Positions 43,542-47,784 of a stretch of DNA of 47,784 nucleotides are shown here, one piece after another. Source of the DNA: Spirobacillus cienkowskii (GTDB lineage Bacteria > Bdellovibrionota_B > Oligoflexia > Silvanigrellales > Silvanigrellaceae); assembly GCA_003339605.1 (NCBI GenBank), contig QOVW01000069.1:1-47784 (forward strand), written 5' to 3'. The translations under genes were made by a program, and so were the position numbers. The notes under the pieces are model-generated. The model did no database searches. It was not told the DNA's origin and was given only the letters and a program-made list of their open reading frames with translations. The first letter of the stretch is position 1, and every line of letters starts with the position of its first letter.

Positions 43542-44999
43542 ATGAATGTTGCCGTAATTGGTGCAGGACTCGCTGGCAGTGAATGTGCATGGATTCTTGC
43601 AGAGCAATATGGAATTTCTGTCTCATTATTTGAAATGAAAGCTAAAAAAACAACCCCTGCACAAATTAGTCCCAACCTTTATGCAGAACTCGTGTGCTCC
43701 AATAGCTTAAAATCAAAAAGCCGCCTCAATCCTGCAGGTATTTTAAAAGACGAACTCACTAAACTTGGGAGCCTAATTCTTCCATACGCAAAAAAATACG
43801 AAGTTCCTGCTGGAGAAACTCTTGCCGTCGACAGAGAACGTTTTTCTGAAGGCATTACGCAAAGCATCAAAACGCACTCAAAAATCAAAACATTTGACGT
43901 CATTATCCAATCGATTGAGGATCTTCTATCGTACGGCGATTTTTCTGCAGTTGTGATTGCCACAGGCCCTCTCACCGATGATGCTCTCGCAAACAACTTG
44001 CGCCACATGACAGGCAGTGATCAGCTTTATTTTTACGATGCCATTGCGCCAATTTTAGATGGCGATACCATCGATCACTCCGTTGCTTTTTATGCAAACC
44101 GTCAATCCAAAACTCACGCTTACGAAAAAAAGAAACAAGCAACACAGGCTCTCCTTGATGGCTTACCAGAACTTGAGTGCAACGATGAAGAAGAAGGTGA
44201 TTATTTAAACTTACCATTAAACAAAGATGAGTATTTTTCTTTTGTTGAAAAAGTGAAGCAAGGCGCTAAAGTTCCACACAAAAACTTTGAAGAACCACGC
44301 TACTTCAATGGCTGCCAACCCATTGAGGTTTTAGCCGAAAGTGGACCAAGAACATTATCCTTTGGTCCCATGAAACCAAAAGGGTTAATCTGTCCACGCA
44401 CAGGACGGATGCCATACGCAGTAGTACAATTACGCAAAGAAAAACTCAGTGACACCGCTTGGAATATGGTTGGATTTCAAACCCGTCTTACTTGGGGAGC
44501 ACAAAAAGAAATTTTACGTACCTTACCAGGACTCAACCAAGTTGAGTTTTTTAGAATGGGAAGTATGCATCGCAATACTTATTTTGTTTCGCCAAATATT
44601 TTAAACAAAGATTTTAGTTTAAAATGCAATCCAAAACTTTACTTGGCAGGACAAATTATGGGGGTTGAAGGATATTTAGAAAGCGCCGCCATGGGGGTAT
44701 TGATTGCTCATGTGATTGGTAATAAACTTACAAAAAATAAATTATTAACACCGCCTCCAACAAACACATCTCTTGGCTGTTTAGCACGCTTTTGTACGGA
44801 AGCAGAAGCAAAGCGTTTTACTCCAATGAATATTCATTGGGGATTATTTCAAGAACTTTGTGAAAGTGACATTAAAAAATTTAGCAGCACACCCGATGCA
44901 CTGCTAAAACTTAAAAAACTTGATAAATCTGTAAAACGCGAACTGATGGCTTGTCGTGCCGAAGAATTGTTTGACAAGTGGGTAGGTGAGAATTTTTAA
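43542..44999 (+). CDS. trmFO: TrmFO, folate/FAD-dependent tRNA m5U54 methyltransferase
   Basis: Methylates U54 of tRNA using methylenetetrahydrofolate and FADH2. The FAD motif is VIGAGLAGSECAW at the N-terminus. Both conserved Cys regions are visible: AELVCSNSLKS and YFNGCQPIEVLAESG. GPMKPKGL, RLTWGAQKEIL and QIMGVEGYLESAAMG follow as in the family. It has 485 residues, slightly longer than the usual ~435-470. AAGGA lies 7 bases before the ATG. Four bases of its stop overlap the next, convergent gene. Confidence 0.96.
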   Translation: MNVAVIGAGLAGSECAWILAEQYGISVSLFEMKAKKTTPAQISPNLYAELVCSNSLKSKSRLNPAGILKDELTKLGSLILPYAKKYEVPAGETLAVDRERFSEGITQSIKTHSKIKTFDVIIQSIEDLLSYGDFSAVVIATGPLTDDALANNLRHMTGSDQLYFYDAIAPILDGDTIDHSVAFYANRQSKTHAYEKKKQATQALLDGLPELECNDEEEGDYLNLPLNKDEYFSFVEKVKQGAKVPHKNFEEPRYFNGCQPIEVLAESGPRTLSFGPMKPKGLICPRTGRMPYAVVQLRKEKLSDTAWNMVGFQTRLTWGAQKEILRTLPGLNQVEFFRMGSMHRNTYFVSPNILNKDFSLKCNPKLYLAGQIMGVEGYLESAAMGVLIAHVIGNKLTKNKLLTPPPTNTSLGCLARFCTEAEAKRFTPMNIHWGLFQELCESDIKKFSSTPDALLKLKKLDKSVKRELMACRAEELFDKWVGENF

Positions 45000-46234
45000 A
45001 TTGATGGTTTTTTTATTGTTCCATAAATAAACTCTCCAGAAGGTGTTTGAGCATCAATATTTGTTTCAACACCTGTGCTGCCAATCGGCAAAGACCTTGC
45101 TAATTCTAATGAAACAAAAGAATCACTTTTAACGGACTCATTAATTTTAGCATTAAATCCGTTTGGGTTATTAGGGTCTAAAAACTTTTCTAAGAGAGGA
45201 GCATAAGTATGAAAACCTAACATTAAATTATAATAAGCCACTACAGAATCATAATTATCCGCAGGAAAGCTAATACGAGTCGAATAAGATTTTACATCAT
45301 TGACCGCTGTTGATTTATCCCAACGCTGATAAATAGAAGATGAAATGTTTAATTCAAAAATTCCTGGTATACCTGATGTAAATTCTGCTCCGATCTGATA
45401 TCCTAAGCTATCAATCTCAGTTTTGGTTAAACCATGCGCAATTGAGTAGGTATTATCAATCGAAGTGCCTGCACCCATTAAACTTTGCCATGCAAGCTTC
45501 CAAAATGTCCCAGCACTTTGTGTTTCTGTGCCATCAAAAAGCGGTTCGTTGATATCGTTAATATAAGCATTTTTATTCTCAGGATTTAATAATAAATAAG
45601 CAATCGGTTCATTAAATTTAACATCAAAGGGGTAATGTGACCAATTAAAACCCGTCATACTTATTTCAATAAAATCTCCTTTACCATCAGTAACGTACAC
45701 CTTATCAAAAAGAGAAGAACTTCTTGAAGTCGTAAAATACCCTGACTGTTGAGATTTTGAATTGGAAATGAATATACTGCCAGCCCAATTGGAAAATGCA
45801 ATATCTCCTTTGCAACCTGTAACATCAGTACAAACGAGCTCAGTTGCTAAATCTTGGCCTAAACTTGAGTAGGGTTTTGCCTGTGCCCATGTTCTTTTAT
45901 TGCCTTCCTCAGCCCCCCAAGTTAATGGCAATGCATTGTTATGACTTTGAATATATTCATCAATATGCGCAAAACTGGGCATTTCATACCCGGGAAGATA
46001 AATCGAAGTTAATGGATTTTTTGAATTCGACCGCAAAAGGTGAGATTGTTCATTTGAGGCTATCAGTTTATTTCCTGCATAAATATTATAAACAAGAGCT
46101 GGCGAATTTTGTAGTAAATTAATTTGTTTAATATTTTTATCTACTTTTGTTTCCTTTAGCGCTAATGCACTATTAAAACTGTAAAAAGAGGTTAATATTA
46201 AAAACGAGGTTATTCTTAATAATTTTAAAAACAT
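44996..46234 (-). CDS. Secreted protein, possibly aerolysin-like pore former (tentative)
   Basis: A 412-residue protein with a signal peptide (MFLKLLRITSFLILTSFYSF, cleavage after ALA). Residues ~130-260 look like a beta domain with GSIFISN and FIEISMTGFNWSHYPFDV. Residues ~265-350 contain SIAHGLTKTEIDSLGYQIG then FELNISSSIYQRW and SYSTRISFPAD, alternating small/polar residues that recall the stem of aerolysin or ETX/MTX2 toxins. The similarity is by eye only. The start at 46234 is strongly favoured: AGGAG lies ~9 bases upstream and a promoter (46269-46297) begins transcription after the longer frame's first codon. Confidence 0.6.
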   Translation of the reverse strand: MFLKLLRITSFLILTSFYSFNSALALKETKVDKNIKQINLLQNSPALVYNIYAGNKLIASNEQSHLLRSNSKNPLTSIYLPGYEMPSFAHIDEYIQSHNNALPLTWGAEEGNKRTWAQAKPYSSLGQDLATELVCTDVTGCKGDIAFSNWAGSIFISNSKSQQSGYFTTSRSSSLFDKVYVTDGKGDFIEISMTGFNWSHYPFDVKFNEPIAYLLLNPENKNAYINDINEPLFDGTETQSAGTFWKLAWQSLMGAGTSIDNTYSIAHGLTKTEIDSLGYQIGAEFTSGIPGIFELNISSSIYQRWDKSTAVNDVKSYSTRISFPADNYDSVVAYYNLMLGFHTYAPLLEKFLDPNNPNGFNAKINESVKSDSFVSLELARSLPIGSTGVETNIDAQTPSGEFIYGTIKKPSI

Positions 46235-46596
46235 ATGAATCACTCCTGAGATAAAACAAAGAAAAACCATTACAAAGACTACCAATAAATAATTCAATTA
46301 TTGAAAAATTTCAGTTACAATTGAAATACAACATATTTAGACATACTTAATAAAAATAATTAAAAAAAATAAACGTTTGTTTTTAGTAACTTAAAAACTA
46401 TCTAGAACAAAAAACCACTAAAATGTCAAAAAAAAAGAAGGTTTTGGTAAGCAAAATAATAAAGCTTTAAAATCAGATATAAATATAGAATAAATTCAAA
46501 AAAACAATAATTTTTCGATATTAAATATCCTATTATTCTTTAAAATTTCATGTTGATCTTTAGTTTTTTATTAATTTTTATAAAAAATACAAATAT
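46235..46596. other. AT-rich intergenic region with small palindrome
   Basis: About 360 bases with no gene. It holds the promoter candidate for the 412-residue protein and the palindrome GATATT-A-AATATC (46517-46529). ATTTCA (46306-46311) and TGAAAT (46320-46325) can also pair. No tRNA or transposon end recognised. Confidence 0.5.
46269..46297 (-). promoter_or_regulatory. Candidate promoter of the secreted 412-residue protein
   Basis: On the minus strand TTGAAT (46297-46292) and TGTAAT (46274-46269) are 17 bases apart; the -10 matches 5/6. The transcript would start near 46262, about 28 bases before ATG 46234 with its AGGAG site. This agreement is among the best in the window. Confidence 0.5.
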
Positions 46597-47697
46597 TTAG
46601 AAATTATAAACCATAGAAAATTCCATGTTGCTATTCTTGGCGTAAAAAATATTTTGAACTCCTAATGTCCATCTTGGATTTATTCTTATTGCAAATTTAA
46701 GTTCAAGCAAATAATTAAAAGGCATTTTTGAGTTGAGATATTTTATCATCGAGGCTTCTGTTGAAATATAGTCATTAATCCAATAATTTATTTTACCAGT
46801 AATACCCAAATCCAATTCAATCGTTTTGCTTGAATTATTAAAATATCTAACGCCAAAGTAAGGAATAATACCTAAAGTAAGGTCACTATAATTCCATGAC
46901 GTTCCATATCTATATCGCGCAACACATTCTCCAATATTTTTATTAAATTCATAATTATGATTATAAAAAGATAAGTCAAAAAGTCGGTTAAAGGGCAATC
47001 TGTAATCATGTTCAGAAACCAAACTATCAAGTTTAAAAATTGTGAACTGAGAAATATTTATTCCCAAATCATTTGTAACAATTTTGGTTTTTAATATCTC
47101 AAGATAAGAACTCGATAAACCATCATTTAAAGAAGTATAAAAATCTCTTTGGGCTAATTTACCTTCTAAAACAAGACCTCTTGTCTTTGTCAGTATTCCA
47201 AAACGCAAGCTAGCATCACCAAACAATTTAAGCGGATCATAAGAATTATTTTTTAAAGGCTCACTGAGTGAGACTAAATTCTTCTCATTAAGTTCAGCTA
47301 ATATCTTTTTTTGAGTATTAAAATAATGATTTCTAATTTGAGGATTAGACTCTCTTGGTGTTTTGTAAGCGATTGCTAAACTTGCAATCTTTTTAAGAGT
47401 TGGTGTTGTATTTTGACTATTGTATGTATTATTAGCATTGACAATCTTAGCAACGTTTTTTTTATCCTGACTATTTAATTCATTAAATTTCTTGATTAAA
47501 AAAAATTGGGTAGAATGTATATTGGTTGGTGGAGTTGCAATATAACCCAATTGTTGTAATTCGCGAATTGTATATTTTGGTAAAGTGTATAATAAAAATT
47601 GAGAGTTTTGTTTTTTTTCGTATAAAAGAAGTTTTAGAATATAATGTGAACAATTTTGAGTGAACCACTCACCCCAATAGGGAGAGAGCTTCTGAAG
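46597..47697 (-). pseudogene. 5'-truncated DUF4105/Lnb-type membrane protein
   Basis: The frame stays open from the stop at 46597 up to a TGA at 47698-47700. The N-terminal part reads TQNCSHYILKLLLYEKK and LPKYTIRELQQLGYIATPP, matching the end of the Lnb/DUF4105 domain (NCsxxixxLL ... lPxxxixxLxxxGxi). Further on are beta-strand-rich segments typical of the family's C-terminal barrel-like part (RLPFNRLFDLSFYNH; LTLGIIPYFGVRYFN). The N-terminal half of the domain is absent and no start codon with a ribosome binding site is visible; a TTG at 47550 is possible but poor. The sequence past ~47668 rises to about 44-50% GC. A truncation by a foreign insertion is likely; frameshift is the alternative. 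Confidence 0.6.
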
Positions 47698-47784
47698 TCA
47701 TAGGAATCAGCGGATTAGATTGCTCTAATATCGTCTTACATATTCCTCGTCCAGCTTTACTTCGGCTAGTCCCTAGCCTAGTTC
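47669..47784 (-). other. Higher-GC segment at right edge, possibly mobile-element end
   Basis: A minus-strand frame is open from the edge to a TGA at 47669-47671 and reads RLGTSRSKAGRGICKTI near its start; I do not recognise it. A plus-strand frame is also open to the edge. The segment contains perfect hairpins GGCTAG-TCC-CTAGCC (47764-47778) and ATTAGA-TTGC-TCTAAT. Base content (44% GC for 47701-47784, about 50% for 47661-47700) contrasts with the AT-rich neighbouring gene. It could be an insertion sequence end or other repeat; the window stops too soon to tell. Confidence 0.35.

Noticed and set aside
46235-46297. Longer start for the secreted 412-residue protein
   Set aside because: The extra residues precede the likely transcription start and add a second hydrophobic segment before a normal signal peptide.
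47483-47668. 61-residue minus-strand frame at the right edge
   Set aside because: It overlaps the better-supported DUF4105-type frame, where the family motifs are read in another phase.

Overview
The window looks like chromosomal DNA from a flagellated, low-GC Gram-negative bacterium. Gram-negative traits are a heptose epimerase for LPS (hldD), an MCE/Mla lipid-transport operon, TatA, lipoproteins and an outer-membrane-barrel-like protein. Short flagellin, MCE proteins with long C-terminal extensions, paired ArsA-type ATPases, very AT-rich intergenic DNA and large Asn/Lys-rich secreted proteins resemble Bdellovibrionota, perhaps the Oligoflexia/Silvanigrellales group. That placement is an inference from gene content and style; no marker here proves it.

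Layout. 1-3.1 kb: flagellar hook genes fliK and flgD (minus strand; flgD runs off the left edge). 3.3-4.6 kb: ribosomal rpsL-rpsG, closed by a bidirectional terminator. 4.65-9 kb: minus-strand housekeeping genes (BrnQ-type transporter, alpha/beta hydrolase, HNH protein, small membrane protein, Dus). 9-12.2 kb: plus-strand cassette of an extended-SDR protein, a PlsC-like acyltransferase and an orphan ParA, then a secreted protein. 12.9-16.2 kb: TrmA-family methyltransferase lacking its usual catalytic Cys, a membrane-anchored coiled-coil protein, and an XRE/degenerate-ImmA regulator. 16.5-18 kb: flagellin and a chemotaxis-type helical protein. 18-18.9 kb: two tandem small Cys-containing secreted paralogues. 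19.2-22.7 kb: DUF1338 enzyme, murI, HAD phosphatase and a REC-PilZ protein. 22.8-27.3 kb: fliS-fliD, and divergently a GT4 glycosyltransferase plus a WecE-type sugar aminotransferase. 27.3-32 kb: two large tandem secreted paralogues with a beta-trefoil-like centre. 32.2-34.6 kb: upp, udk and a DsbA-like lipoprotein. 34.6-43.4 kb: a minus-strand run hldD, Fe-S reductase, tatA, arsA-like, arsA-like, mlaE, mlaF, mlaD. 43.5-47.8 kb: trmFO, a secreted protein of possible pore-forming type, and a 5'-truncated DUF4105-type gene abutting higher-GC DNA at the right edge.

Functional themes. Motility genes lie in three separate clusters rather than one operon. Envelope maintenance (Mla, TatA, HldD, PlsC-like enzyme) is the second theme. 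Secreted species-specific proteins, several in tandem paralogous pairs, are the third and least explained. No tRNA, rRNA, CRISPR array or complete insertion sequence was recognised. Many start codons were moved downstream of the longest reading frame, because a ribosome binding site or promoter fits the later codon better.
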